Program-made: the position numbers and the translations under genes
The notes under the pieces: model-generated
Databases searched by the model: none
The model's input: only the letters and a program-made list of their open reading frames with translations
What the model was told of the DNA's origin: nothing
Source of the DNA: Reichenbachiella versicolor
Lineage (GTDB): Bacteria; Bacteroidota; Bacteroidia; Cytophagales; Cyclobacteriaceae
Length of the DNA stretch: 64,000 bases
Direction: 5' to 3'
NCBI RefSeq assembly: GCF_003171675.1
Contig: NZ_QFZQ01000003.1
Coordinates: 62,001 to 126,000 of the forward strand
Part shown: piece after piece, positions 36,125 through 45,071 of the stretch
Numbering within the stretch: position 1 is the first letter of the stretch
Layout of the letters: each line of letters opens with the position of its first letter

Positions 36125-36490
36125 ATGCAGATGGTACGATTAATAATGGCACTAGCGGTAATAGTGCTTTCAATGAATGTGGCGAGTGCTCAAACAAAAT
36201 TTGAGAACCAATCAAAATTCGTCACAGAAAAGATGGCAGAGAAATTCGGTCTTTCTAAGAAAAAACAAAAAGAGTTTTATGAGGCTAGATTAGCATTGGC
36301 TAAAACGGGTTCTGAGTATTGGGTGAAGAACAAAAATGGAGAGTTCGCATCTAAAGAGGAATACGATAAAGCACGTGGAGCTGCTACTAAGCCATACCAA
36401 GACAAGCTTATTGAGCTATGTGGAGGAGATTCAAGAGCTTATTGGAGATTCAATAAGGAGCTAATGCCTGAGGTGAAAAAAATCCAATAA
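36125..36490 (+). CDS. Small secreted protein, tandem paralogue 1
   Basis: 121 residues with signal peptide 1-22 (NVASAQ); the second Met, at 36131, is an equally likely start. The mature protein is helical and Lys/Glu-rich, with TEKMAEKFGLSKKKQKEFYEAR. It is the tandem duplicate of the next gene. The pattern of an MAEKF-xxSKKxQKxFYEAR helix resembles periplasmic metal/stress-response folds (Spy/CpxP-like) only loosely. Function unknown. Confidence 0.75.
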   Translation: MQMVRLIMALAVIVLSMNVASAQTKFENQSKFVTEKMAEKFGLSKKKQKEFYEARLALAKTGSEYWVKNKNGEFASKEEYDKARGAATKPYQDKLIELCGGDSRAYWRFNKELMPEVKKIQ

Positions 36491-36528
36491 TTAGTAGTTC
36501 TAAGTTTAAACATTAACAAAAAAACAAG

Positions 36529-36888
36529 ATGACAAGAGTAATATTAACAGCACTAGTAATGGTGCTTGTACTGAATGTAGCAAGTGCTCAATCTAAGATA
36601 GAAAACCAAGCTAAGTTCTATACTGAGAAAATGGCTGAGAAATTTGATATCTCTAAGAAGGATCAAAAGAAGTTTTACGAGGCTAGAGTTGAATTGTCTA
36701 AGACTAGCGCTGAGTTTTGGATGAAAAAGAAGAACGGAGAGTTTGCTTCTGATGAGGAATATAAGAAAGCTCAGCAAAAGGCGACTGGTCCTTACTTTGA
36801 TAAACTAATTGAGTTGACTGGTGCGAAGTCAAATGAATTTTGGAAATACAACAGGGAGATAATGCCTGAGGTGAAAAAGATCAAGTAA
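36529..36888 (+). CDS. Small secreted protein, tandem paralogue 2
   Basis: 119 residues with signal peptide 1-21 (NVASAQ), 38 bp after its paralogue and more than half identical to it (TEKMAEKF, GEFAS, EIMPEVKKIK). It lacks the Cys found in the first copy. A rho-independent terminator follows at 36915-36945, so the two genes are one transcript. Unknown function; probably periplasmic. Confidence 0.75.
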   Translation: MTRVILTALVMVLVLNVASAQSKIENQAKFYTEKMAEKFDISKKDQKKFYEARVELSKTSAEFWMKKKNGEFASDEEYKKAQQKATGPYFDKLIELTGAKSNEFWKYNREIMPEVKKIK

Positions 36889-36914
36889 GAACTAGGTCTT
36901 AATATGATATAGGA

Positions 36915-36945
36915 GCCTTCACTGTCTTAGTGAGGGCTTTTTTTT
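36915..36945 (+). terminator. Rho-independent terminator after the small secreted proteins
   Basis: GCCTTCACT - GTCTT - AGTGAGGGC forms a stem with one mismatch followed by eight T, 27 bp after the stop of the second small secreted protein. Confidence 0.85.
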
Positions 36946-37076
36946 ACTCTTCCACTTCCTGAAATGTTTAATGCTTTTGATTTAAGGCCGAAGAAAACCC
37001 CGAATAAACAAAGTTTGCTTTGAATTTAGGCTTTGATTTCTCTTTTAGAACTAAAATCAATTATCAGAGAAGCTCT

Positions 37077-37116
37077 ATAAAAAAGCCTCTGCAAACATTG
37101 GTCTGCAGAGGCTTTG
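37077..37116 (-). terminator. Rho-independent terminator of the superoxide dismutase gene
   Basis: Minus-strand AAGCCTCTGCA - GACCAATGTT - TGCAGAGGCTT followed by TTTT lies about 20 bp beyond the sod stop codon. The 11-bp perfect stem makes this a strong terminator. Confidence 0.85.
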
Positions 37117-37135
37117 TGATAGATAAGGATGCTAA

Positions 37136-37738
37136 TTACTTAGCTGCTTCAAATCTCTTATTTACTTCTTCCCAGTTGATTACATTGAAGAAAGCTTCGA
37201 TGTAGTCAGGTCTTCTGTTTTGGTAGTTAAGGTAGTATGCGTGCTCCCATACGTCCAATCCTAAGATAGGAGTACCTCCACATCCGATACCTGGCATCAA
37301 TGGATTGTCTTGGTTAGCTGTAGAGCAAACTTCAACTTTACCATCTTTAGCGCATAACCATGCCCATCCAGATCCAAATCTTGTAGCTGCAGCGTTAGCA
37401 AACTCAGTTTTGAAAGCTTCGAATGATCCGAAAGCAGCAGTGATAGCGTCAGCTACAGCACCTGTAGGCTCTCCTCCACCGCTAGGACTCATGATAGTCC
37501 AGAATAAAGTGTGGTTGAAATGTCCGCCACCGTTGTTTCTTACAGCGCCGTTTTCGAAACCAGCAGTCATCAATTCCTCTAGAGATTTACCTTCTAGATC
37601 AGTGCCTTCGATAGCTCCGTTCAACTTAGCAACATAAGCAGCATGGTGTTTGCCATGGTGGATTTCCATTGTTTGCTTGTCTACATGTGGCTCAAGTGCA
37701 TCGTGAGCATATGGTAAATCAGGTAATTCAAAAGCCAT
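37136..37738 (-). CDS. Superoxide dismutase, Fe/Mn type
   Basis: 200 residues, the usual length of cytoplasmic Fe/Mn-SOD. All landmarks are present: [29 protein letters not shown] and the [15 protein letters not shown] metal-ligand signature. It converts superoxide to peroxide and oxygen. Iron versus manganese preference cannot be settled by eye, so no sodA/sodB symbol is given. It is a single-gene unit with its own terminator. Confidence 0.96.
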   Translation of the reverse strand: MAFELPDLPYAHDALEPHVDKQTMEIHHGKHHAAYVAKLNGAIEGTDLEGKSLEELMTAGFENGAVRNNGGGHFNHTLFWTIMSPSGGGEPTGAVADAITAAFGSFEAFKTEFANAAATRFGSGWAWLCAKDGKVEVCSTANQDNPLMPGIGCGGTPILGLDVWEHAYYLNYQNRRPDYIEAFFNVINWEEVNKRFEAAK

Positions 37739-37916
37739 GATTATTATATGTTTTGGTGAAAATTGTTTTGGTGTAAAAATAGATGTTATGAGACAATAAT
37801 GATGTCCGTTTCATCATTCTATTTTATCGATAGATTGAAAGAGTTTATTAGGAGCCCCATAGCTTCTGTAATTCAAGACTTTTAGAGCTTAGGTACTATG
37901 TATTGGTGTGGTATGT

Positions 37917-38363
37917 TTATCTAATTTTTTTGAAGAAATCTGTCATCAGCTTTCCGCATTCATCTGCCATTACTCCGCTTTTGATTTTGACTTTGGGGTG
38001 CGGTGCATTGGGTGCCATTGTTGTAAAACCTCTTTTTTCATCAGCAGCACCATATACTATTTCATCTAATTGAGACCAATAGGTAGCTCCAATACACATA
38101 GTGCAAGGCTCGAGTGTGACGAATAGTCGGCAATTAGCAAGGTACTTCGTGCCTAAGTAGTTTTCAGCAGAGGTAATAGCTAGTATTTCGGCATGGGCGG
38201 TGACATCCTGTAGTTTTTCGACTTGATTGTAGGCTCTAGCGATAATTCTATTTTCACAAACCACTACAGCTCCTACTGGGATTTCTCCTTCTTCAAATCC
38301 GTACTGTGCTTGTTTGATAGCCTCGCGCATGAAGGCTTCATCAGAGTGGAGGCCTTCTATCAT
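37917..38363 (-). CDS. tadA: tRNA adenosine deaminase / nucleoside deaminase
   Basis: 148 residues of the cytidine-deaminase-like zinc fold: HAE (57-59) with the catalytic Glu, and PCTMC (86-90) with the two zinc Cys. Length and the EIPVGAVVV and WSQLDEIVYGA segments fit TadA, which makes inosine at tRNA-Arg position 34. A guanine-deaminase-like role is the alternative. It overlaps the preceding unknown secreted-protein gene by 4 bp. Confidence 0.88.
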   Translation of the reverse strand: MIEGLHSDEAFMREAIKQAQYGFEEGEIPVGAVVVCENRIIARAYNQVEKLQDVTAHAEILAITSAENYLGTKYLANCRLFVTLEPCTMCIGATYWSQLDEIVYGAADEKRGFTTMAPNAPHPKVKIKSGVMADECGKLMTDFFKKIR

Positions 38364-38914
38364 TTGAATTTAGCTTTTACAATGATACTATTCATGATGT
38401 CGGAAGCTTGATTTTGCCACCTATCTTTCATGGTAGCAGGACATGTGAGGTTGAATATAAGAGATGTAGTACCAAATATGGCGTATTGGATATAGGTGTA
38501 TTTTCTTATAGACTTGTTGTCTTTGAATGAATTGGGATCTCCTTTTACTGTGGAGATGAATTCAAAATAGACATATTGCTTACCATTGACTTCTTTGATG
38601 CCTTCGGAGATCATATCCACTTTGTCATATAGGTTGTAGATGTTTGATTTTTGGAAGCTTTTCATGATATCCATGTCCTTTTCGCTCCATCGAGAGGTGG
38701 CTTTGTTGACGCCAATATCTACGATCAAACTTTGATCGGTATACATGGCCATTGGGCGCTGCATCGTAAAGTATTTTGAGGCAATTTCGTCATCGGTCAT
38801 TGGGCGAAAGCCATTAGGAAGTGACATGAATATTTTCTCTGCTACTTCAGTTTTGACGAGGTTTGAAGGGAAAAAGAGACTTAAGGATAGTTGTAGTAAT
38901 AGCAATAATTTCAT
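38360..38914 (-). CDS. Secreted protein of unknown function
   Basis: 184 residues with an N-terminal signal (LLLLLQLSLSLFF). The mature part reads FMSLPNGFRPMTDDEIASKYF and later KQYVYFEFISTVKG, similar in layout to small secreted alpha/beta proteins that accompany stress or secretion genes in this phylum. I recognise no defined domain. Its last codons overlap the start of tadA. Confidence 0.65.
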   Translation of the reverse strand: MKLLLLLQLSLSLFFPSNLVKTEVAEKIFMSLPNGFRPMTDDEIASKYFTMQRPMAMYTDQSLIVDIGVNKATSRWSEKDMDIMKSFQKSNIYNLYDKVDMISEGIKEVNGKQYVYFEFISTVKGDPNSFKDNKSIRKYTYIQYAIFGTTSLIFNLTCPATMKDRWQNQASDIMNSIIVKAKFK

Positions 38915-38993
38915 AGGAATTAGCTTATGCTTAATGTTAGAAGCAAAGCTAGAACTAACCAGACTACTTCAAGTAATCTGGTTAGTAGAAATT

Positions 38994-39875
38994 TTAGTGA
39001 AAGTTCACTGCTGCTAGTCTGTCTTTCACGACGGCTTTGATTTCTGGTAGTACCTTTTCCATGATGAATGGAGGATATGCAGTATCGCCAGCTTTGTCGA
39101 TTTCTGTTTTGGCATACTTCATATATGTTGAATGTACTATGGTGCCTATGTTGATTTTACTCATTCCCATCTTGATGGACTTTTGGATATCTGCATCAGG
39201 GATACCTGTGCCACCATGTAGTACTAGCGGTGCAGGTATAGCTTCAGCGATCTCTTGTAATCTATCGAAGTGAATTTTTGGCTCAGTAGGCGTGAATCCA
39301 TGGGCTGTTCCGATTCCTACAGCTACAATATCTACTCCGGTAGATTCGTATAGTGCTCTGACATTGGCTACACTAGCTAGAAAATCGTCATCACACTTGA
39401 CTTCTACACCTCGCCCCATGATCTTGCCGATTTCAGCCTCTACTACTACTCCTGCTGATGAAGCGTATTCTACTACTTGTTTAGTCATTTCGATGTTTTC
39501 CTGAAGGCTAGATTGAGAACCGTCAATCATGACTGAGTCATAGCCTGCATCTATAGCCTGCTTACACAGGTCAACGGATGTACTATGGTCTAGGTGCAAG
39601 TAGATTGGATTACTGGATACTTTTTTGAATCCATCTACCAATGATCTGAATACTTCAGGGCTATTCAAATAGGCGACTGGTGGGTAAGTCATGACCATGA
39701 CGTTGGTCTCCATTTCTTCTGCTGATTCTACTACAGCCTTTAGGTCGTAGTTGTCGTTAACATTGAAAGAAGGTAGGCATTTGTGACTAGCTCTGTAGTC
39801 TTTGAAGAGATCATTTAACGTATCGTACTTTTTGTTGTACGCTACCTGTGTAGGGTTATCTATTAGAGTGTCCAT
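38994..39875 (-). CDS. Class II fructose/tagatose-bisphosphate aldolase family
   Basis: 293 residues from the ATG at 39875; a longer frame to 39905 overlaps the isomerase gene more. The zinc- and substrate-binding segments of class II aldolases are present: HLDHSTSVD, VEAEIGKIMGRG, GIGTAHGFT and LVLHGGTGIPD. It splits a phosphorylated ketose into two trioses. It is the last gene of a kinase-isomerase-aldolase operon and overlaps the isomerase gene by 20 bp. The phosphosugar is unknown: galactose- or tagatose-derived, deoxy- and sulfo-sugars are all possible. Confidence 0.9.
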   Translation of the reverse strand: MDTLIDNPTQVAYNKKYDTLNDLFKDYRASHKCLPSFNVNDNYDLKAVVESAEEMETNVMVMTYPPVAYLNSPEVFRSLVDGFKKVSSNPIYLHLDHSTSVDLCKQAIDAGYDSVMIDGSQSSLQENIEMTKQVVEYASSAGVVVEAEIGKIMGRGVEVKCDDDFLASVANVRALYESTGVDIVAVGIGTAHGFTPTEPKIHFDRLQEIAEAIPAPLVLHGGTGIPDADIQKSIKMGMSKINIGTIVHSTYMKYAKTEIDKAGDTAYPPFIMEKVLPEIKAVVKDRLAAVNFH

Positions 39876-41367
39876 ATAGGTGATGTTTTCTTTTTTCGAT
39901 TTCAATTTCTTTGATGCCCAGCCAGTGGTTGAGTTCGTTGAGTTCTTTTTGAAGATGACCTCTTCCTATGATCCAGTGGTGGTCGAGTCCGTTGCTGAGG
40001 ACGGTACTAAGAATGTCTCCGGAGTCATTTTTCTCTGGGAAAACTTCGGCATAACTGCCTCTGAAAGCCATTTTAGATTCGTGGATTTCACCTTCCCATG
40101 TCAATACTTTTGAGGCGTCTGGGTATTGGTATTTTGCTACTGTAATGGGGCCATGTTTTTGAAGAAACTCAAGCAGCATTCCCATGCTAGATTCTTCGCT
40201 GAAGTTTTCAAGGATACTATGATTTCGTATTTCGAATCCTGTCGCTTCATTGATGAGCTTGGTAGGTGCTCCGCCACAGTGCCAAAATCCAATTCTGTTT
40301 TGTTTGTCGTTGACCAATGACAAATCAACAAGTGTAGGAATCGATTTTCCAAAGCTGATCTGATTCATGATGATCATGGTCAATAGTGCTCCCATATCAG
40401 ATTCGTCTGCTACAGGTATACCTAAGTCTTGTACCAAGGCTCCAGCTCCATCACCTGCTATACCGAAGTGGTCGAATAGCTCAGGCCAGTTTTTTAGTCC
40501 AATTCCCAGATAATCATTTTCTCGAGCATAATCTGCCATGGCTAGTGATAGTCGAATGGACTTTTGCATTTGTTCATCAGTCACGTTGTTGAACTTACAG
40601 AGTGGATGGTTCAATAATGTGTCCTGAATTTCCTTGATCGTATTATCTGTGAACCGTTCTCCATGTTGCCAGATTGTATCGAAGTCTATTCTATCTACTT
40701 TGATGCCGAATCGATTCAGTAGAGCTAGTTCGTTTAGTTCACAGTCGTAGAACCCTGGAACTCTGAATCCTCCTATCATACCTATGGAGCGCTGGTTGAT
40801 AGACGCTATGGCATAGACTGATTTAGCGAACATCATGATGTTGCTCTCAAACTCGATGTCCTCTGGAGACTCAAATATCCATGAGTATTTTACTCCACAA
40901 GAGTTGAAGATATTGAGTAGGAAGTTTTGTCCGCATAGACGGTTATTTACTAATCTACCACCTGTAGGTTCATCATGAGACCAGCTCAATACAGGTATTT
41001 TGTTTTGGTTAAGCCATCTAGCCAAAGTGGCTGCTAAATCCCCTGCTATGAATGAGGCTTGATAGATAATAATCCCGTCAATGCCTTCAGCATGCATGCT
41101 TTGTAGCCACTTATGGATTTCTTCTTTGGTCTGTAGAGGTTTTTGGGATGTGAGGAGTTTGAATCTATCCTGAGGGAGTACGGCCTCTAGCTTTTTCTTT
41201 GCGATATCGTAGCTCTTGATTATTGATTGCCAATCGAAGTGCTCTTCTAGTCCTATTCCTACTAAGGCAATTTTAGCCGTGTAGGCGGGTTTGGGGGGCA
41301 TGATTACTTTTTCGAATAAGTGGCTTACGATGCCATTGGTTACTGATATTTCTTGTAATGATTCCAT
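39856..41367 (-). CDS. L-fucose/L-arabinose isomerase family protein
   Basis: 503 residues of the metal-dependent aldose-ketose isomerase family that includes FucI and AraA. Recognisable parts are the N-lobe EGIDGIIIYQASFIAGD, the middle GMIGGFRVPGFYDCE and the C-terminal WHCGGAP and GLDHHWIIG segments with the conserved His. It is too different from FucI or AraA to name. It sits 10 bp after the PfkB kinase and overlaps the aldolase gene, so it should make the ketose that is phosphorylated and cleaved. The isomerase, kinase and class II aldolase combination also occurs in sulfoglycolysis variants. Confidence 0.8.
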   Translation of the reverse strand: MESLQEISVTNGIVSHLFEKVIMPPKPAYTAKIALVGIGLEEHFDWQSIIKSYDIAKKKLEAVLPQDRFKLLTSQKPLQTKEEIHKWLQSMHAEGIDGIIIYQASFIAGDLAATLARWLNQNKIPVLSWSHDEPTGGRLVNNRLCGQNFLLNIFNSCGVKYSWIFESPEDIEFESNIMMFAKSVYAIASINQRSIGMIGGFRVPGFYDCELNELALLNRFGIKVDRIDFDTIWQHGERFTDNTIKEIQDTLLNHPLCKFNNVTDEQMQKSIRLSLAMADYARENDYLGIGLKNWPELFDHFGIAGDGAGALVQDLGIPVADESDMGALLTMIIMNQISFGKSIPTLVDLSLVNDKQNRIGFWHCGGAPTKLINEATGFEIRNHSILENFSEESSMGMLLEFLQKHGPITVAKYQYPDASKVLTWEGEIHESKMAFRGSYAEVFPEKNDSGDILSTVLSNGLDHHWIIGRGHLQKELNELNHWLGIKEIEIEKRKHHLYGHSNR

Positions 41368-41377
41368 TTGCGTTACA

Positions 41378-42280
41378 TTAAATTTTGTTTAAAACAGGAC
41401 AGTGTTCGTCCATAAAATCACGATCGGGTAAAAAGGTGCGACCGCCAAAATGCTGAGCGACTTGAGAGGCGTAGAAGCTGGCATATACTAATCGATCTTC
41501 CAATCCTTTGCCTTGGAGTAATGCTGATGCATAGGCAGCATGAAAGGAATCTCCACATCCTGTAGTGTCTACGACTTTGGTTTTAAAAGCTTCTTGATGA
41601 ATCAGTATGCCATTATTCAAAGTATAAGAGCCGTTCGCTCCATCGGTGATGATGACCTGTCCATCAGTCATTTTGATTAACTCGTGGAGGCAATCTTCTG
41701 CGGTATCTTTGTTGGTGAGGTTTTGAGCTGCTTCTAGAGGGAGAATAGGGTTAGTAGCCAGTTGGATCATCTCAATCATAGCTTTTCGATCACTGGTCTC
41801 GAGATCAAGAATGGACTTAATGCCATGTCTCTTAGCTATCTTCAGTAGATGTGTGTTGGTATCAATATCATACCCATCAACTAGCAGTAGTTTAGCTTTT
41901 TTAATTTTGGTTATGTCAATATCTTCTGGAGATACTTGTCTGTAGTTTTTGATTGAATACATGACTGTTCGCTCTCCTTCATCATCCACCTCCACTACTG
42001 CAATAGCAGGAGTGGCTGCGCTTTTGTTAATAAAAAAATCAGTTTTGACACCGTGCTTGGTCAATTCTGTTTGAGCAATATGACTAAGTGTATTGTCGCC
42101 AAAGTACCCTAAGAACCCCGTTTCATGTCCTAGTTTAGCTAATGCACATGCAGCATTTCCAGCTGGAGCTCCTCCTTGAATTATGATTTGGTCACAAGCC
42201 GTTTTTTCACCTCTAGGTACTTGAGCGGGTACTGATATAAGGAGGTCTACCACATTGAGTCCACTACAAATTACTTCCAT
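41378..42280 (-). CDS. PfkB-family carbohydrate kinase
   Basis: 300 residues with the PfkB signatures: GGAPAGNAACALAKLG near residue 37 and DTTGCGDSFHAAYA at 238-251, in which Asp244 is the catalytic base. It phosphorylates a sugar with ATP. It is the first gene of the kinase-isomerase-aldolase operon. A TACTTTTG -7 box lies just upstream and an AraC-type regulator is divergent, so sugar-induced control is likely. No substrate can be read. Confidence 0.9.
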   Translation of the reverse strand: MEVICSGLNVVDLLISVPAQVPRGEKTACDQIIIQGGAPAGNAACALAKLGHETGFLGYFGDNTLSHIAQTELTKHGVKTDFFINKSAATPAIAVVEVDDEGERTVMYSIKNYRQVSPEDIDITKIKKAKLLLVDGYDIDTNTHLLKIAKRHGIKSILDLETSDRKAMIEMIQLATNPILPLEAAQNLTNKDTAEDCLHELIKMTDGQVIITDGANGSYTLNNGILIHQEAFKTKVVDTTGCGDSFHAAYASALLQGKGLEDRLVYASFYASQVAQHFGGRTFLPDRDFMDEHCPVLNKI

Positions 42281-42301
42281 GTTTCTTTCCTTTTGTTATT
42301 T

Positions 42302-42309
42302 CAAAAGTA
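42302..42309 (-). promoter_or_regulatory. -7 box of the kinase-isomerase-aldolase operon
   Basis: Minus-strand TACTTTTG matches TAnnTTTG 21 bp upstream of the kinase start. No good -33 element is visible, as often found in promoters that need an activator. The AraC-type gene is divergent, so its operator probably lies in 42281-42412. Confidence 0.5.
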
Positions 42310-42412
42310 GAGGGTGGTTTCATGGAGATGTAAATCCTATTTTGTTTAAAAAGTGTACTATATTTCCATATTTATTAGTCGTATGATTTATATCAGGAAA
42401 AAATAAAGCCTA

Positions 42413-43249
42413 TTGAAGCCGCAGCATGAGCATATTAATTATGAAATAGATAGTTCGATTCATGTGTTCAAGTATGTCAATAAGAATTTCGAATCACCTT
42501 GGCATTATCATGAAGAGTTTGAATTGACTTTTGTAATAAAAAGTAGTGGAATTAGATATGTCGGAAATAGCATTGATGACTTCTATGTTGGGGATTTAGT
42601 GTTACTGGGGCCATCTGTTCCACATTCTTGGAAGAATAATGGTGGATATACCGATGGGGCAGAGTCAATATGTGTTCAGTGGAAACAAGAAGTGCTAAAT
42701 CAATTCTTATCGAATAGTATAGAGTTTCATGCTATTCATCAAATGCTACAGAAAGCAAAACTGGGGCTGAGATTTAATTTAACAAGTTGTGATGTTGAAT
42801 CTACGTTGCTGTCGCTATTGGATTTAGAACCAGCTCCAAGACTGTTGACTTTTTTGAATTTATTATGGAAGTTGACTCAATTGGAACATATAACAATATC
42901 TGCTATTGGCGATTTTGTGCTAGATGAAGCTACTGATCAGCGTGTGCATAGGGTTTTGAGACATATCGATGATAATTATAATCATAAGATTACGCTAGGA
43001 GAGGTGTCGGATTTGACCTTCATGACAGAGGTGTCATTCTGTAAGTTCTTCAAACGTCGATTCAATAAGTCTTTTACCAATTACTTAAATGAATTTCGTA
43101 TTCGTAAAGTGTGTCAGCTTCTCCGTGAATCAGATCATAAGCTAATAGAAATAGCGATGTCTTGTGGTTATGATAACATGTCTTTTTTTCATCGTCAGTT
43201 TAAAAAGTACATGGATATGACACCTAAGGAATATCGATCTAGGTATTAA
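42413..43249 (+). CDS. AraC-family transcriptional regulator
   Basis: 278 residues. The N-terminal cupin (WHYHEEFELTFVIKSSG, GDLVLLGPSVPHSW) should bind a sugar. The C-terminal AraC domain has both helix-turn-helix motifs (ITLGEVSDLTFMTEVSFCKFFKRRFNKS and IEIAMSCGYDNMSFFHRQFKKYMDMTPKEYR). The frame has a stop three codons before the TTG at 42413 and no in-frame ATG near the conserved start, so TTG initiation is assumed. It is divergent from the kinase operon and likely controls it. Its 3' end overlaps the convergent TPR-LuxR gene by 4 bp. Confidence 0.9.
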   Translation: MKPQHEHINYEIDSSIHVFKYVNKNFESPWHYHEEFELTFVIKSSGIRYVGNSIDDFYVGDLVLLGPSVPHSWKNNGGYTDGAESICVQWKQEVLNQFLSNSIEFHAIHQMLQKAKLGLRFNLTSCDVESTLLSLLDLEPAPRLLTFLNLLWKLTQLEHITISAIGDFVLDEATDQRVHRVLRHIDDNYNHKITLGEVSDLTFMTEVSFCKFFKRRFNKSFTNYLNEFRIRKVCQLLRESDHKLIEIAMSCGYDNMSFFHRQFKKYMDMTPKEYRSRY

Positions 43250-44847
43250 GTCAAATCCGAAATGAACTTTTCTAAGTTATCCTGTCGAGTTAGGCCAAGC
43301 TTTTTACGTAATCGATATCTGGTTGTATGTGTGCTTTCGATGGATAGCCCGAGTAGTCCTGCGAGTTCTTTACTATTGAAACCTAGCTTAATTAAGGCAC
43401 ATAGTTTCAAGTCACTTGGAGTTAGGTTTGTGTATCTTTTTTTTAGAGTGTCATAAAAACTCTGGTTAATAGAAACGAATCTTGACTCGAACTCTTGCCA
43501 GTCATCAGCTTGACTTAAATTAATAGTATTGACAATGGAATTAAGAGACTTTTGATCAGGGCTGTTTTTTTGTTCTTTAATCTGTTGTTTGATTTGTTTG
43601 ATAGTCTCATCTCGCTTGAGTATTTGCAGTGCCGACGCCGTTAGTTCTCTGTTTTTAAGGTCTAAAATTTCATTCGTCTTCTCAAGTTCAAGCTGCTGAC
43701 GTTCTTTCATTATCTTCTTTTCAGCTTTATGCCTATTTCTGATATGTCTATAGAAAAATAAGCCTGTAATTGCTACCATCAATACTCCCATATAAGTAAG
43801 GGTAGTTCTTAGTCGCCATACTCTTTCTTCTTGCTCTAGTTGTTCAATTTTCTGGGCTTGTATGACTTTGATTTGCTCTTCTTTCTGTTGACGAAATTCG
43901 TCTTTGATTTCTAGCAGTGCCTGATTTAGACTACTTCTACTGCTAAAAAGAGAATCGCTCATGATTTTAGCCTGAGTCATTGCTTCTAACGCAATAGCTA
44001 GATGTCCCATTTTCTTATTGAGATTAGCTTTAGCGATCAGGATGTCTGGGATAATGTCTTGATGACTAAGATGTATTTCTCCTCTTTTTAGTGCTCGATT
44101 GTAGCGGTCATTGGCTAGTGTCAGTTGTCCCTTGGCTTCATAAATTTGCCCAAGGAAATAGTGAAAATAGACCATGTATGACGGATTGTGTTTTAAGTAG
44201 CGCTTTTCTAATGGTAAAAGAGTCTCGAGGGCTTTGTCAACATCTCCGTCTATAAAATCACAATAGGCTCGCTCGGTCTGATAAAAAGATTTATTAGTAC
44301 TTTTCTCTCCCTTGATACTAACACAACTATCTAAAAAGATTCGAGCTGTATCTGTAATGTTTAGCTTTCTATAAAGAATAGCTAGAGCCCAATATTCTGT
44401 ACTTCTTTTGGAAGCTATTTCTGGATCCTTAGATTTTTTATAAATGGAAATTGACTTATTGAAATACAATTTTGCATCGTCGTATCTGTAGAATAAACTG
44501 TACAGCCAACCTAATCCACTATAGACAGTTGCTTTTGATAATTCGAGATTGGCTTGATCGGCAAGCTTTAGTGCTTCCCAGTATTTGTCATATGATGAAC
44601 TGAAATTAGCATGGTGAGCATGGAGTTTTGACCATTCGACTAGCGTATTAATAGCATTCACTGTGTCCCCTTTTTGCATCATTAGGTCATAGTTCTGCTC
44701 AAATAGTAAGTAAGCCATTTCTGGCTCAGAGAAACGAAGCTTAAGAGCTCGATTTAGGTAGTTCTTTGGTGTGTTTTTCCAATTTGATTTTTGAGCACTA
44801 GCTGATAAACAGCTGAACAATCCGATCACTAGTAAAAGTCTTGTCAT
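43246..44847 (-). CDS. TPR-containing membrane regulator with C-terminal LuxR-type HTH
   Basis: 533 residues: signal peptide 1-18, TPR-like helical repeats about 20-290, a coiled coil, one membrane helix (about 347-367), a second coiled coil rich in Glu and Lys (375-425), and a LuxR/GerE HTH at about 470-530 (LTPSDLKLCALIKLGFNSKELAGLLGLS). Such Bacteroidota proteins sense signals in the periplasm through TPRs and act on DNA from the membrane. The next gene in the divergent direction is a GH117 lipoprotein, a possible target. The signal itself is unknown. Confidence 0.85.
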   Translation of the reverse strand: MTRLLLVIGLFSCLSASAQKSNWKNTPKNYLNRALKLRFSEPEMAYLLFEQNYDLMMQKGDTVNAINTLVEWSKLHAHHANFSSSYDKYWEALKLADQANLELSKATVYSGLGWLYSLFYRYDDAKLYFNKSISIYKKSKDPEIASKRSTEYWALAILYRKLNITDTARIFLDSCVSIKGEKSTNKSFYQTERAYCDFIDGDVDKALETLLPLEKRYLKHNPSYMVYFHYFLGQIYEAKGQLTLANDRYNRALKRGEIHLSHQDIIPDILIAKANLNKKMGHLAIALEAMTQAKIMSDSLFSSRSSLNQALLEIKDEFRQQKEEQIKVIQAQKIEQLEQEERVWRLRTTLTYMGVLMVAITGLFFYRHIRNRHKAEKKIMKERQQLELEKTNEILDLKNRELTASALQILKRDETIKQIKQQIKEQKNSPDQKSLNSIVNTINLSQADDWQEFESRFVSINQSFYDTLKKRYTNLTPSDLKLCALIKLGFNSKELAGLLGLSIESTHTTRYRLRKKLGLTRQDNLEKFISDLT

Positions 44848-45071
44848 ATTCAGTTACAATTTGTGAAAGGTTAAGGGTTGGGAGGTCAAAAATCTTTATT
44901 TTAAAGCTTTAAAGCAAAATAAGTTAGTTGACTTATTATAGATTGTTTAGGGGGGATCTAGTTTTTGTTTAGTTATCGTTTAGATGATTCTATTCTATCC
45001 TATTAATTAAAGTGCCTTCTTTGTGATGAACGATTTTAGAGATAAAATCTATAAACTAAACATTAATTATC

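Noticed and set aside
37020-37205. 61-residue plus-strand ORF at the sod terminator
   Set aside because: It runs through the terminator hairpin and into the sod 3' end; chance ORF.
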